From positions 43,099 to 107,098 of the forward strand of contig NZ_JACKUK010000020.1 in assembly GCF_025822765.1 (NCBI RefSeq): DNA of 64,000 bases, in the 5' to 3' direction. Of this stretch, positions 1-8,902 are shown piece by piece. Both the position numbers and the translations under genes were made by a program. This DNA comes from Mycobacterium barrassiae (lineage in GTDB: Bacteria; Actinomycetota; Actinomycetes; Mycobacteriales; Mycobacteriaceae). The notes beneath the pieces were generated by a model, which saw nothing but the letters and a program-made list of their open reading frames with translations, was not told the DNA's origin and searched no databases. Positions within the stretch are counted from its first letter, which is position 1. Every line of letters begins with the position of its first letter.

Positions 1-327
1 GTGGCACGGGCGGCGGAGACCGTTCTCATCGCCGCGAGTCTCGGCGTCGTCGGTATCGGCGTCGCACTTGGATCCGCCAGCATCGCCGGAGCCGAGCCCA
101 AGAAGTTCAACCAATCCGAGAGCGGCCTCAAGCTGATGTGCGACCGCTACGGCGGCAAATTCAGCCCGTCGGGCGAACACACGGGAGCGATGTGTTCATG
201 GAAGGACGGGTCGGACACGATTTGCAATAAGAAGCAGGAATGCGTGGTCGTCGAACCGATTGACACGCAACGTGATCCGGGCCTGCCAGTGCTGCAGCCA
301 CTGGGCTCGTTGCAGGTAGTCGCTTAG
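1..327 (+). CDS. small secreted cysteine-containing protein, unknown function (start possibly upstream)
   Basis: No family recognised. The frame opens with GTG at the first base of the window, so the true start may lie upstream and the N-terminus may be incomplete. Residues about 5-31 form a hydrophobic stretch ending in SIAGAEPKK, which reads as a Sec signal peptide cleaved near residue 31. The mature part of about 77 residues has four cysteines (in LMCDR, AMCSW, TICNK and QECVV), consistent with two disulfides outside the membrane. It converges on the next gene; the two stop codons overlap in TTAG. Confidence 0.6.
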   Translation: MARAAETVLIAASLGVVGIGVALGSASIAGAEPKKFNQSESGLKLMCDRYGGKFSPSGEHTGAMCSWKDGSDTICNKKQECVVVEPIDTQRDPGLPVLQPLGSLQVVA

Positions 328-890
328 GCGGCCGGTTCCGTCGCCGCCGCCTCGGACGCCTCGGTGGACGGCTCGGCAGGCGCGGAGTCGGGTGCCGGAG
401 CCACCGGGTTCGCGATGTTCAGCGGAGCGCCGCACTGCAGGGTGCCGTACAGCGGATCGTCCTTGACGCGGAACAACCGAGGCGCGATGAACTGATCGGC
501 CTGAGCGACGATCTGATCGTCGACCAGGATCTCGCAGTGCAGGTTCGATCCGTACGGCCACCCGATGGACAACTCCATCCCCGCCAGCTTGGGGTCGTCG
601 AGAACGGTGTTCACCTCGAAGGTCTGGCCGGGCAGCATCGTCGGCGTGGCGCTGTTGACGTTGTGGTCATCCTGCTTGTAGGCCACCACCGCGTCACGCG
701 ATGTGCCGTCGGCCCGCGCGCGGTAGATCACGTTGTGGAGCACCTGAGGCGGATCGGCGGCCGCTGGCGTCGGTGGCGGCTCGGGCTCGGTGACTGGTTG
801 CGCGAACGCGGCCGCCGGAGACAAGAGCGTGCCCGCGCCGGCGGCAGCGACGGCGGCAAGAGCAAGCCACCGGCGCTTGGTAGAACTCAT
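324..890 (-). CDS. secreted protein with Pro/Ala-rich tail, unknown function
   Basis: A 188-residue protein starting at MSSTKRRW; an in-frame start upstream at 998 would only add a tail without signal-peptide character. Residues 4-30 are a typical signal peptide (KRRW, then an Ala/Leu core, then AFAQP). A Pro/Glu-rich linker follows, then a probable beta-rich domain with two cysteines (LHCEI and LQCGA), and a low-complexity Ala/Glu/Pro tail. Loosely it resembles small mycobacterial exported accessory proteins such as MmpS in layout, but I cannot assign a family. A TAAAGT hexamer 8 bases before the ATG suggests a leaderless transcript. Confidence 0.7.
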   Translation of the reverse strand: MSSTKRRWLALAAVAAAGAGTLLSPAAAFAQPVTEPEPPPTPAAADPPQVLHNVIYRARADGTSRDAVVAYKQDDHNVNSATPTMLPGQTFEVNTVLDDPKLAGMELSIGWPYGSNLHCEILVDDQIVAQADQFIAPRLFRVKDDPLYGTLQCGAPLNIANPVAPAPDSAPAEPSTEASEAAATEPAA

Positions 891-987
891 GAGAGCTGAC
901 TTTACCGGCTTTGCCCATGTCAGAGAGATGCAGCCGGTTTTCGCAGAAATTGCCATCACTTGGTCATCGATCAAGATCAACCAGGCG

Positions 988-1464
988 TTACGTCGCATTC
1001 CGCCAGGTCAGGACCACGCCGTGGCTGGCGAGCCAGCGGTCGAGGTCATAGTCGTGCCGCGACAGTCCCTCGATCGTTGATACGGCGGTCTGAACTGCAT
1101 GTTCGCCGGTCTCGGGACTGAGTAAGCGGTGCCGGACGGCGGTGAGCAGCTCGTCGACGTCGGCCAGCTCGACGCCGAATCCGGTCCGCACCACCAGGTC
1201 GAGGTAATGATCCTCCGATTTCCACTCGGTTTCGCCCGGCGTGTAGCGGCCGACGTCGAGGTAGAAGTTTTGGTCGCGTTCATGACCAGGGTTGAAGTGG
1301 AACACGGTGACCCGCAGGCTCAGCTCGGGCAGCAGCCACGACTCGAGATAGTGGAATTGGGCGCGACCAGGCGTAGGCCGGGCCATGTACAGGCCCCAGG
1401 GCTGGACGGTGTAGACGTCCACGGCCCGCTCGATGCCCTTCGGATCGGTGTTGGTGCGGGCCAC
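988..1464 (-). CDS. DUF402 family protein (Rv1632c-like)
   Basis: The 158-residue frame has the DUF402/FomD-like signature in [29 protein letters not shown] and [10 protein letters not shown]. The family includes nucleotide/phosphate hydrolases such as FomD that bind metal through conserved Asp and Glu residues; the substrate here is unknown. It is divergent from uvrB, as Rv1632c is in M. tuberculosis. The start given is GTG. The frame stays open 14 codons further, and the in-frame peptide [12 protein letters not shown] from an ATT codon at 1497 looks coding, so the true start may be that ATT (see findings). Confidence 0.8.
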   Translation of the reverse strand: MARTNTDPKGIERAVDVYTVQPWGLYMARPTPGRAQFHYLESWLLPELSLRVTVFHFNPGHERDQNFYLDVGRYTPGETEWKSEDHYLDLVVRTGFGVELADVDELLTAVRHRLLSPETGEHAVQTAVSTIEGLSRHDYDLDRWLASHGVVLTWRNAT

Positions 1465-1566
1465 CAGGTCGAATGTCTCGTGTTTGGGAGGGTGAATGGA
1501 GACAGCCTACGGTCGGCTCGGTCTGCGGAACAGAACATGTCGGTGCGGGGTTCTACCCTGGTGAAT

Positions 1567-3717
1567 ATGGCTTTCGCTACCGAACATCCCGTGCTGGCGC
1601 ACTCGGAGTACCGCCCTGTCGACTCGATCGTGCGCGCCGGCGGACGCTTCGAGGTGGTCAGCCCATACGCGCCGGCAGGTGACCAGCCGGCGGCCATCAA
1701 CGAGCTCGAGCGCCGGATCAATGCGGGGGAGCATGACGTGGTGCTGCTCGGCGCCACCGGCACCGGTAAGTCGGCGACGACGGCATGGCTCATCGAACGG
1801 GTACAGCGGCCGACGCTGGTGATGGAACCCAACAAGACGCTCGCCGCGCAGATGGCGAACGAGCTACGGGAGATGTTGCCGCACAACGCCGTTGAGTACT
1901 TCGTCTCGTACTACGACTACTACCAGCCCGAGGCGTACATCGCGCAGACCGACACCTACATCGAGAAGGACAGCTCGATCAACGACGATGTGGAGCGGCT
2001 GCGGCACTCGGCGACGTCCAGCCTGCTGTCGCGGCGTGATGTCGTGGTGGTGGCGTCGGTGTCCTGTATCTACGGTTTGGGCACCCCGCAGTCCTACCTG
2101 GACCGGTCGGTCGAGCTGAAGGTCGGCCAGGAGGTCCCGCGCGACGCGTTGCTGCGGCTTCTGGTGGACGTGCAGTACACCCGCAATGACATGGCGTTCA
2201 CCCGCGGCTCGTTCCGCGTCCGGGGCGACACCGTCGAGATCATCCCGTCGTACGAGGAACTGGCGGTGCGCATCGAGTTCTTCGGCGACGAGGTCGAGGA
2301 GCTGTACTACCTGCACCCCCTGACGGGAGACGTGGTTCGCAAGGTCGACTCGCTGCGGATCTTCCCGGCCACCCACTACGTCGCAGGACCGGAGCGGATG
2401 GCCCACGCGATCTCCACCATCGAGCAGGAACTCGAGGAGCGACTGGCCGAACTGGAAGGCCAGGGCAAGCTGCTCGAGGCGCAGCGGCTGCGCATGCGCA
2501 CCAACTACGACATCGAGATGATGCGCCAGGTCGGGTTCTGCTCGGGCATCGAGAACTATTCGCGCCACATCGACGCCAGGCCTGCCGGCTCGGCACCCGC
2601 CACCCTGCTGGACTACTTCCCGGACGACTTCTTGTTGGTCATCGACGAGTCGCACGTGACGGTCCCGCAGATCGGCGGCATGTACGAGGGCGACATCTCC
2701 CGTAAGCGCAACCTCGTGGACTTCGGATTCCGGTTGCCGTCAGCGATCGACAACCGGCCGCTGACGTGGGAGGAGTTCGCCGACCGGATCGGGCAGACGG
2801 TGTATCTGTCGGCCACACCCGGCCCCTACGAGCTGAGCCAGTCCGCCGGCGAGTTCGTCGAGCAGGTGATTCGCCCGACCGGCCTGGTCGACCCGAAGGT
2901 TGTGGTGAAGCCGACCAAGGGGCAGATCGACGATCTGATCGGGGAGATCCGCCTTCGCGCCGAGCGCGACGAACGCGTGCTGGTCACCACGCTGACCAAG
3001 AAAATGGCCGAGGACCTGACCGACTATCTGCTCGAGATGGGCATCAGGGTGCGTTACCTGCACTCCGAGGTCGACACACTGCGCCGGGTCGAGCTGCTGC
3101 GACAGCTGCGGCTCGGTGACTACGACGTCCTCGTGGGCATCAACCTGCTGCGGGAGGGGCTCGACCTGCCGGAGGTGTCGCTGGTCGCGATCCTCGATGC
3201 CGACAAGGAAGGCTTCCTGCGGTCGCCGCGCAGCCTGATCCAGACCATCGGTCGTGCGGCGCGCAACGTGTCGGGCGAAGTGCACATGTACGCCGACAAG
3301 ATCACCGACTCGATGAAGGAAGCCATCGACGAGACCGATCGCCGCCGGGCCAAGCAGATCGCCTACAACAAAGAACACGGCATCGATCCAAAGCCGTTGC
3401 GCAAGAAGATCGCCGACATTCTCGACCAGGTGTACCGCGAGGCCGACGATGTGGAGGTCGGTGGTTCGGGGCGCAACGCGTCGCGCGGCCGTCGCGCTCA
3501 GGGCGAGCCGGGCCGTGCCGTCAGCGCAGGCATCATCGAGGGCCGCGATACCACCAACATGCCCCGCGCCGAGTTGGCCGACCTGATCAAGGATCTGACC
3601 GAGCAGATGATGGCCGCCGCCCGCGATCTGCAGTTCGAGTTGGCGGCGCGGATCCGCGACGAGATCCACGATCTGAAGAAGGAACTGCGCGGGATGGACG
3701 CCGCGGGGTTGAAGTAG
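1567..3717 (+). CDS. uvrB: excinuclease ABC subunit B
   Basis: UvrB is the damage-verifying helicase-like subunit of nucleotide excision repair; it is loaded by UvrA and recruits UvrC. The 716-residue product has Walker A GATGTGKS at 62-69, the damage-probing beta-hairpin with [12 protein letters not shown] near 114-124, the helicase motif VIDESH, motif VI with QTIGRAARN, and a C-terminal UVR coiled-coil from about residue 670. The start is ATG at [12 protein letters not shown] two codons earlier is possible, and the frame further upstream is not coding-like. TACCCT 7 bases before the ATG fits a leaderless transcript. No SOS box is evident upstream. uvrA lies 14 kb away, transcribed in the same direction. 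Confidence 0.98.
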   Translation: MAFATEHPVLAHSEYRPVDSIVRAGGRFEVVSPYAPAGDQPAAINELERRINAGEHDVVLLGATGTGKSATTAWLIERVQRPTLVMEPNKTLAAQMANELREMLPHNAVEYFVSYYDYYQPEAYIAQTDTYIEKDSSINDDVERLRHSATSSLLSRRDVVVVASVSCIYGLGTPQSYLDRSVELKVGQEVPRDALLRLLVDVQYTRNDMAFTRGSFRVRGDTVEIIPSYEELAVRIEFFGDEVEELYYLHPLTGDVVRKVDSLRIFPATHYVAGPERMAHAISTIEQELEERLAELEGQGKLLEAQRLRMRTNYDIEMMRQVGFCSGIENYSRHIDARPAGSAPATLLDYFPDDFLLVIDESHVTVPQIGGMYEGDISRKRNLVDFGFRLPSAIDNRPLTWEEFADRIGQTVYLSATPGPYELSQSAGEFVEQVIRPTGLVDPKVVVKPTKGQIDDLIGEIRLRAERDERVLVTTLTKKMAEDLTDYLLEMGIRVRYLHSEVDTLRRVELLRQLRLGDYDVLVGINLLREGLDLPEVSLVAILDADKEGFLRSPRSLIQTIGRAARNVSGEVHMYADKITDSMKEAIDETDRRRAKQIAYNKEHGIDPKPLRKKIADILDQVYREADDVEVGGSGRNASRGRRAQGEPGRAVSAGIIEGRDTTNMPRAELADLIKDLTEQMMAAARDLQFELAARIRDEIHDLKKELRGMDAAGLK

Positions 3718-3728
3718 CTCATCGCCCA

Positions 3729-3755
3729 AGGCGGGCGGCCCGACTCCGCCCGCCT
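3729..3755. terminator. hairpin terminator after uvrB
   Basis: A perfect 10-bp GC-rich inverted repeat (AGGCGGGCGG / CCGCCCGCCT) with a 7-base loop lies 12 bases past the uvrB stop. No T-run follows, as is usual for mycobacterial terminators. It sits between convergent genes and could serve both. Confidence 0.7.
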
Positions 3756-3781
3756 GCATCGGGTGCTCAAACGAGGCAGCC

Positions 3782-4228
3782 TCAGCGGCGAATGATGTCG
3801 GGGACCCCCCAACCGGGGCGTGGTGGCGGTGCGGGTTGCGTTGGCTGCGCCACTGGTTCCGGCGGCGCTGCTGGCGGCGGGTTCTGACCACCCACGACCG
3901 GCCCTGGGTTTGCCACTTCGGGGCTATCCGAGGGCATGGGAGGCCCTTGCATCGGGGCCGGTTCGCATCTGGACCCATTCAGCTGTCCACCAGCTCTCCA
4001 GCAGCAGAATTTGACCTCTTCCAACGCTTGCGGCGCCGTGGTCTTTCCGTCTTCGTGACGCTTTAACGCTGCATTGCTGCAGTTCTCGTAGGACTTAGGG
4101 TCCCACTTTCTTTCCGCGTGCGAGACCGCGGGTTGACTGAGGCCGCCGAGCGCCAATGCGAGCGCCGCCGCCCCGAACACCGTCGCCGCGGTCGATCGTT
4201 TGAATGTACGCACCTGCTGGGTGTGCAT
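3782..4228 (-). CDS. secreted proline-rich protein, unknown function
   Basis: The 148-residue product starts at MHTQQVRTF, preceded by the strong ribosome-binding sequence GGAAGAGAA. An alternative in-frame ATG at 4297 (MTTRNKLGK) also has AAGGA before it and would lengthen the N-terminus by 23 residues. A signal peptide spans residues 10-37 (Ala/Leu core, VSHAERK). The mature domain has cysteines in YENCSNA, KFCCWRA and SRCEPA, then a Pro-rich tail of about 55 residues. Small exported Cys domains followed by Pro-rich tails are common in mycobacteria; no function can be assigned. Confidence 0.65.
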   Translation of the reverse strand: MHTQQVRTFKRSTAATVFGAAALALALGGLSQPAVSHAERKWDPKSYENCSNAALKRHEDGKTTAPQALEEVKFCCWRAGGQLNGSRCEPAPMQGPPMPSDSPEVANPGPVVGGQNPPPAAPPEPVAQPTQPAPPPRPGWGVPDIIRR

Positions 4229-4616
4229 TTCTCTTCCTTCGGTTGATGGCCCGTCGAGCATCCAAAGAGGCTTGCCGAGCTTGTTGCGTGTCGTCATGTG
4301 GGTTCCTTGCTTGATGGGCTTCTGACGCGTACATGTCTGGCCGCACGGAACGGCCGGCACATGAGCGATTGCCTCAATTCGCAGGCGCGGCAACACACGA
4401 GGCAGAAGATCCGCACCCCATGCCGCGGAAGGCGGGTTGACCCGCGCCTCGAGTAGTCGTTTCGACGCTTGCGATTTCGGTCATGCCACGAACGTAGAAG
4501 CGGCGACGTGGGCGGCGCATCGCCCTATGCGGCCATCTTCTGCAGATGGCCCGTTTCGGCTACCTCACAAGATGCTGAGGCGCGCAACCTCCGCGCCGGC
4601 CGCGGGGCTGAAGTAG
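4229..4616. other. intergenic stretch without a supported gene
   Basis: About 390 bases between two minus-strand genes. It holds the upstream region of the preceding secreted protein, including its alternative start at 4297. Short overlapping frames here are Arg/Gly-rich on both strands and look like shadows. I see no RNA gene or long inverted repeat. Confidence 0.5.
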
Positions 4617-5678
4617 TCAGTCCCGCAGGTGGCTCTCGAAGAAGCGGCTTGCGGCGTCGGCGATCTCGCGATGCAGGGCCGCCCGGTCGACACCTGGTGC
4701 GTCGATGCAGGCTTCTGGGAACTCGTCGCGACCGATCTGGTTGCACTGGTTGGTGAAGATCTCGTGGTCGACGTCGCCGGGCAGGATGTTCAGCTCAGAG
4801 CCGGGAATATTGTGCGCGGCGAATTCGGCGTTCTCGTCGGGCGGCGTCTGGGTGTCGCGGGCGCCGACGATGAGATAGGTCGGCAACTTCAGTTCGTGCA
4901 GCCCGGCCTCGTCCATCCCGAACGCCTGGATGATCCCCGGCGCCATGGCGAAGACCGCCTTGATCCGCGGATCCGCGACATCGAGGGCGGGAGCGGCGTC
5001 GAGCGGTAGCTGATCGCGTAGATGTTGGGGCACCGCCCGGTTGTTCTTCCAGCCGCGCTGGAAGTCCAGATACCTCTCGGCGTTGACCCGGGCTCCACCG
5101 ATCCACAGCGATGTGAACCCGCCCTGCGAATGTCCGGCCACCCCGATCCTGTCCTTGTCGATCAATGGCCCCCAAAAGGCGTCGCCGACAAGGAAATTCG
5201 CGGTGAGCGTCAGGTCCTTCGGCCGCTGCCACAGCTTGTTGGCGAGATACACGATCGACGAGTCGTAGCTGTTGGCGCGGTAGTGGTCCAAGGCCGCGAC
5301 GATGTAGCCGCGGCTGGCGAGTGCCTGCGCGAACCATGCGTAGACCAACCCGTTGCTGCCCCGCCCGTGTGAGAACAGGATCAACGGGTGACGTTCGATG
5401 TCCACCGGGGACAGGTCGGGATAGACCGTCACGTCGGTGTAGAACGGCATCGGGAACGCCTCGGCGCCGGGCGGAGCCGCGACGGCTGGGTAGAAGACGT
5501 CCAAGGCCAGATGGCGGTCTGTCCCGTCCGGGCCGCGGTCGACGAACTCGACCTGCCGGATACCGACGGTGACGGCGGGATCCGGGGCGACGGGAGCGGG
5601 CTCGTTTCGGGTGTCGCCGCCCTGACCGCAGCCCGCGACCAGTACGGCGATCAACGTGCAAACCAAAGCTCGCAACAT
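4617..5678 (-). CDS. alpha/beta-hydrolase lipoprotein (PAF-acetylhydrolase/dienelactone-hydrolase type)
   Basis: A 353-residue predicted lipoprotein. The signal peptide ends in lipobox VAGC with Cys17 as the lipidation site. The hydrolase fold shows an oxyanion stretch LILFSHGRGSNG, nucleophile Ser184 in GHSQGG, probable acid Asp275 in VGARDTQ and probable His305 in DVDHE, so the triad is complete. It should hydrolyse a carboxylic ester at the outer face of the membrane; the substrate is unknown. The start is ATG at MLRALVC; 16 upstream in-frame residues are not signal-like. It is divergent from the MFS gene, and its upstream region includes the MerR-type palindrome. Confidence 0.85.
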   Translation of the reverse strand: MLRALVCTLIAVLVAGCGQGGDTRNEPAPVAPDPAVTVGIRQVEFVDRGPDGTDRHLALDVFYPAVAAPPGAEAFPMPFYTDVTVYPDLSPVDIERHPLILFSHGRGSNGLVYAWFAQALASRGYIVAALDHYRANSYDSSIVYLANKLWQRPKDLTLTANFLVGDAFWGPLIDKDRIGVAGHSQGGFTSLWIGGARVNAERYLDFQRGWKNNRAVPQHLRDQLPLDAAPALDVADPRIKAVFAMAPGIIQAFGMDEAGLHELKLPTYLIVGARDTQTPPDENAEFAAHNIPGSELNILPGDVDHEIFTNQCNQIGRDEFPEACIDAPGVDRAALHREIADAASRFFESHLRD

Positions 5679-5739
5679 GAGTTGCAACCTAGCGTCAGCC
5701 AGGGACTTTTGCGGTCTGAGCGCCACCTATCGGAATAAC

Positions 5740-5770
5740 TTGACCTCAACCGCGGTTGAGCTCCTAGCGT
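5740..5770 (+). promoter_or_regulatory. MerR-type promoter: long-spacer -35/-10 around a 16-bp palindrome
   Basis: A -35 box TTGACC (5740-5745) and a -10 box TAGCGT (5765-5770) are separated by 19 bp. The perfect palindrome CTCAACCGCGGTTGAG occupies 5745-5760 inside the spacer. An over-long 19-20 bp spacer with a dyad between the boxes is the hallmark of promoters activated by MerR/SoxR-family regulators. Transcription would start near 5777, at the GTG of the MFS gene. No MerR gene is present in this window. Confidence 0.7.
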
Positions 5771-5777
5771 GAGCGGC

Positions 5778-7181
5778 GTGTCCGTAACCGCAACGAAAGC
5801 CACCGGTGGCTGGCGTGAATTGTTGGGGCCGAAGTACCTCGGAGCCTCGACCGTGTTGGCCGGTGGCGTTGCGTTGTACGCCACCAACGAGTTCCTCACC
5901 ATCAGCCTGCTTCCGAGCACGGTCGCCGAGATCGGCGGCCAGCGCCTCTACGTATGGGTCACCACGGTGTACCTGGTGGCGTCGGTGGTGGCGGCGACCA
6001 CCGTGAGCGCTGTGCTGGCACGGGTGGGCCCCCGGTGGGCCTACCTTTCGGGACTCGGCGTGTTCGGACTCGGCAGCTTGTTCTGCGCGCTGGCGCCGAC
6101 GATGGAACTGCTGTTGGTCGGCCGAGTGATACAGGGCGCGGCCGGCGGACTGCTCGCAGGGCTCGGCTACGCGGTCATCAATTCCACGCTGCCACAAACG
6201 CTCTGGACCAAAGCGTCGGCCCTCGTGTCGGCGATGTGGGGCGTCGGTACGCTCCTCGGCCCCGCGGCAGGCGGCTTGTTCGCCCAATACGGTTCGTGGC
6301 GTTGGGCTTTCGGCGTGCTCGTCGTGCTGGCCGCCGCCATCGCCGTGCTGGTGCCGTTCGCCCTGCCCGCGCGCACCGATGCGCCGCCGGTGCGTGACCG
6401 GATACCGGTGTGGTCGCTGCTGCTGCTCGGTGCGGCGGCGCTGGCGATCAGCATCGCGGGTGTCCCTCGCAATATGCTCTGGACCGTCGCACTGGTTGGG
6501 GTGGGCGCCGGGCTGGTCGCGGTGTTTTTGATCGTCGACCGTCGGGCGAGCGCGGCGGTGCTGCCGCCCACGGCTTTTCGGCCCGGCCCGCTGAAGTGGA
6601 TCTACCTCACCCTCGGCATGCTGATGGCCGCGACGATGGTCGACCTGTACGTGCCGTTCTTCGGCCAGCGGCTCGCGCATCTCGCGCCGGTGGCGGCGGG
6701 GTTCCTCGGGGTCGCATTGGCTGTCGGCTGGACGCTGAGCGAGATCGCCAGCGCATCGGTGACCCGGACGAAGGTCGTCGTGCGCATCGTCGCGGTGGCG
6801 CCGCTGGTGATGGCCGCGGGGCTGGCTTTGGCGGCGGCGACTCAGGTCGACGACGCGTCGGGCCTAGTGATCGCGGTCTGGGTGGTCGCGCTGGCGCTCA
6901 CGGGGACCGGGGTCGGCATGGCGTGGCCGCATCTGTCGGCGTGGGCGATGGGCTCTGTCGACGACGCCAGCGAGGGCGGCCGTGCGGCGGCAGCCATCAA
7001 CACCGTGCAGCTGATCTTCGGAGTTTTCGGGGCGGGCCTGGCGGGCATCGTGGTCAACGCCACCGACCGCGGGGATGCGACGGCGGCACGGTGGATGTTC
7101 GTGACCTTCGCGGTGCTGGCTGTCGTCGGCCTTGTGGCCTCTACGAGAAGCGGTAGTCGGACAGGTCAATCGACACCATGA
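5778..7181 (+). CDS. MFS drug-efflux transporter (Rv1634-like)
   Basis: A 467-residue integral membrane protein with about 14 hydrophobic segments, of the DHA2-like major facilitator type exporting drugs with protons. Visible motifs are the motif A-type loop VLARVGPRWAY and motif C-like GLLAGLGYAV/GTLLGPAAGG. Position after uvrB matches Rv1634. The GTG at 5778 is preferred because it sits 7 bases after the -10 box, as in leaderless mRNAs; GTG 5769 is the alternative. The 3' end overlaps the convergent downstream gene by 41 bp. The MerR-type promoter suggests inducible expression. Confidence 0.9.
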   Translation: MSVTATKATGGWRELLGPKYLGASTVLAGGVALYATNEFLTISLLPSTVAEIGGQRLYVWVTTVYLVASVVAATTVSAVLARVGPRWAYLSGLGVFGLGSLFCALAPTMELLLVGRVIQGAAGGLLAGLGYAVINSTLPQTLWTKASALVSAMWGVGTLLGPAAGGLFAQYGSWRWAFGVLVVLAAAIAVLVPFALPARTDAPPVRDRIPVWSLLLLGAAALAISIAGVPRNMLWTVALVGVGAGLVAVFLIVDRRASAAVLPPTAFRPGPLKWIYLTLGMLMAATMVDLYVPFFGQRLAHLAPVAAGFLGVALAVGWTLSEIASASVTRTKVVVRIVAVAPLVMAAGLALAAATQVDDASGLVIAVWVVALALTGTGVGMAWPHLSAWAMGSVDDASEGGRAAAAINTVQLIFGVFGAGLAGIVVNATDRGDATAARWMFVTFAVLAVVGLVASTRSGSRTGQSTP

Positions 7182-7863
7182 GCTGATCCAAAAGCGGGCG
7201 GCCGTCGTCACCACGCCGGTAGGCCCGTCGTTTGGTCGGCATCTTGATGCCGTCGGCGTCCACGAAGTCCGAGATGTACTGAATCGCGGCGAACCCGCCT
7301 GCGACGTCGACGCGGTACTCGTGCCGCGCCAGGAGCAGGTCGGGCCCGAAGTAGAACTCCTGCAGGGTGCTGTGACTGGCAACGCCGGCCGGAAACGTCA
7401 CCTGCAGACCGGTCAGTTCTCGACCATCGTCTTCGATCGGATCGAGCGGTCGCAGAGTGAATCCCGGCAGTGTCAACAGGAATGGGCCCGTCAGGTACGT
7501 CCACATCGCGTAGCCGTTGAAGTAGGCCCGTTGCAAGGGATTCCACGGGGTGTCGAGCTCGTGGCCGGCGAACGACGACCTCGGGTCCGCTTGCTCGGCG
7601 ACCAGGGTGCCGTCGAGCTTCTGGATCGCGACCCGGTCCGGTGCGAAGTCGGTTCTCTGGTCGTCGGCGCCAAACGGGTGCACCGAGGCCCATTCGCGGT
7701 GCAGCGCTGCAGTCATCCTGCGAGGGGTCGGGTCCGGCTGTTGGCCCTTCATCTCGAACAGCAGGCCGCCGCTGACAATCGTGGCCTCGACGCGGGTGAA
7801 GCGCCGCCAGACGGCGAGTCCGCCGTGCGCGTCGAGCACCGCGGTCAGGAGATCGGGCGCCAT
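7141..7863 (-). CDS. conserved protein of unknown function, coupled to MTA/SAH nucleosidase
   Basis: The 240-residue product begins MAPDLLTAVLDAHGG. A GTG three codons earlier (7872) overlaps the stop of the nucleosidase gene in GTGA and is an equally likely start. No signal peptide or membrane segment is evident. The rest is mixed alpha/beta with aromatic-rich beta stretches (QRAYFNGYAMWTYLTGPF, LQEFYFGPDLLLARHEYRVD, AIQYISDFVDADG) that resemble lipid-binding or LolA-like beta folds; this is only an impression. Its 3' end overlaps the MFS gene by 41 bp on the opposite strand. Confidence 0.75.
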   Translation of the reverse strand: MAPDLLTAVLDAHGGLAVWRRFTRVEATIVSGGLLFEMKGQQPDPTPRRMTAALHREWASVHPFGADDQRTDFAPDRVAIQKLDGTLVAEQADPRSSFAGHELDTPWNPLQRAYFNGYAMWTYLTGPFLLTLPGFTLRPLDPIEDDGRELTGLQVTFPAGVASHSTLQEFYFGPDLLLARHEYRVDVAGGFAAIQYISDFVDADGIKMPTKRRAYRRGDDGRPLLDQLMVSIDLSDYRFS

Positions 7864-7868
7864 GGACG

Positions 7869-8585
7869 TCACAGTACGGGCAGCAGGTGCCGCAGAATGC
7901 GCGCCGAGGTCGCCGACGCCTGTTCGACGAATTCGGTGAAGTCGAACAGCGCATTGCCGCCTGCGAGGTCGGACAGGGCGCGGATGACGAGCCAGGGGAG
8001 ACCGAACGCCTCGCACACCTGCGCGACCGAGCCGCCCTCCATTTCGATCGCCTGGCCACCGAGTTCGGCGAGCAGCCGTCGCCGGGTGCTGTCGCAGTTC
8101 AGGTACTGGTCCCCGGTAAGGACTGTGCCGTAGACGATTTGGCCGGGGATCGACAGCTCGGCGAGTCGTTCCTTCACTCTGGCGAGCAGCTCGGGATCAA
8201 CGGGGTAGCCGAGCCGGTCGGACGGGTTGATGATCGGCGCGTGGCCCGGCTGATAGGTCCGGACCTGTTGGTTCTCGAGCACACCGGCGTCGTGCTGGAC
8301 GATCTGGTCCGCCACGACGACGTCGCCGATCGACAGCGCGGGATCGAGGCCACCCGCGACGCCGGAGAAAACGATTGTGCGACAACCGAACCGATCGGCC
8401 AGCACCGTGGTGACGATCGCGGCGTTGACCTTGCCCATGCCCGACCCGGCGAGCACGACCTCGTGACCGTCGAGAACCCCGGTGACGAATCGCGTGTGGG
8501 CCACCGCTTCGGAGTGAGTCTCGGTCAGGGCACTCTGGAGGGCGGCAAGCTCCTGCGGGATCGCGCAGATGAGTCCGATGGTCAC
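7869..8585 (-). CDS. mtnN: 5'-methylthioadenosine/S-adenosylhomocysteine nucleosidase
   Basis: Cleaves the glycosidic bond of MTA and SAH to release adenine, clearing by-products of SAM use. The 238-residue protein is normal length for the family. Expected residues are present: Glu12 in IPQELAALQ, phosphorylase-fold glycines in [22 protein letters not shown] with Glu183, and Asp206 in RALSDLAGG as general acid. The start is GTG at [12 protein letters not shown]; the 41 in-frame residues upstream are low-complexity and not family-like. It is the first gene of a two-gene operon with the following unknown gene (GTGA junction). Confidence 0.92.
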   Translation of the reverse strand: MTIGLICAIPQELAALQSALTETHSEAVAHTRFVTGVLDGHEVVLAGSGMGKVNAAIVTTVLADRFGCRTIVFSGVAGGLDPALSIGDVVVADQIVQHDAGVLENQQVRTYQPGHAPIINPSDRLGYPVDPELLARVKERLAELSIPGQIVYGTVLTGDQYLNCDSTRRRLLAELGGQAIEMEGGSVAQVCEAFGLPWLVIRALSDLAGGNALFDFTEFVEQASATSARILRHLLPVL

Positions 8586-8682
8586 AGTGCATTGTGACCC
8601 AAGGCCGCGCGCCGTGCGGTTCGCGTCACGACGATCCGAACTGTGGGCCGGGGGATCGCATGGTGGCAGGGTCGGTTCTGCT

Positions 8683-8756
8683 GCGGGTGTGGCCGAGTGG
8701 CTAGGCACCGGCCTGCAAAGCCGTTTACGCGGGTTCGAATCCCGCCACTCGCTCCA
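8683..8756 (+). tRNA. tRNA-Cys (anticodon GCA), CCA encoded
   Basis: A full cloverleaf can be drawn. The acceptor stem GCGGGTG pairs with CACTCGC, followed by discriminator T (as expected for Cys) and an encoded CCA. There is a short D stem GCC/GGC, an anticodon loop CTGCAAA with GCA at positions 34-36, and a T arm GCGGG-TTCGAAT-CCCGC. The outermost anticodon-stem pair is a C/T mismatch; all other stems are intact. Confidence 0.95.
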
Positions 8757-8759
8757 GCA

Positions 8760-8890
8760 TCAGCGCGTCGAGCGCTCCCGGACCACGTGCTCCAGCGTCT
8801 TGACCAGTCGTTTCTCCGCGACCGGGAGCATCCGCCCGGCCCTGGGCTCGACCACAACACGCAGACCGTCACCCCGCGGGAGCCGGTGCC
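8760..8890 (-). pseudogene. possible gene remnant beside tRNA-Cys
   Basis: On the minus strand a frame ending in TGA at 8760-8762 encodes about 40 residues with coding-like composition, including RVVVEPRAG, MLPVAEKRLVKTLEHVV and RERSTR. It has no convincing start and runs into the neighbouring SRPBCC gene start. It may be the 3' remnant of a gene lost next to the tRNA. Weak evidence. Confidence 0.2.
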
Positions 8891-8902
8891 TAGTATTTCT
8901 GG

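Noticed and set aside
1465-1566. LexA/SOS box before uvrB
   Set aside because: GAACAGAACATG resembles half-sites, but the mycobacterial dyad TCGAAC-N4-GTTCGA is absent; the same holds before uvrA.
8583-8600. Dyad GTCACA-N6-TGTGAC at the mtnN start as a CRP/Cmr site
   Set aside because: The half-sites are in the reverse order of the CRP consensus TGTGA-N6-TCACA, so I do not call it.
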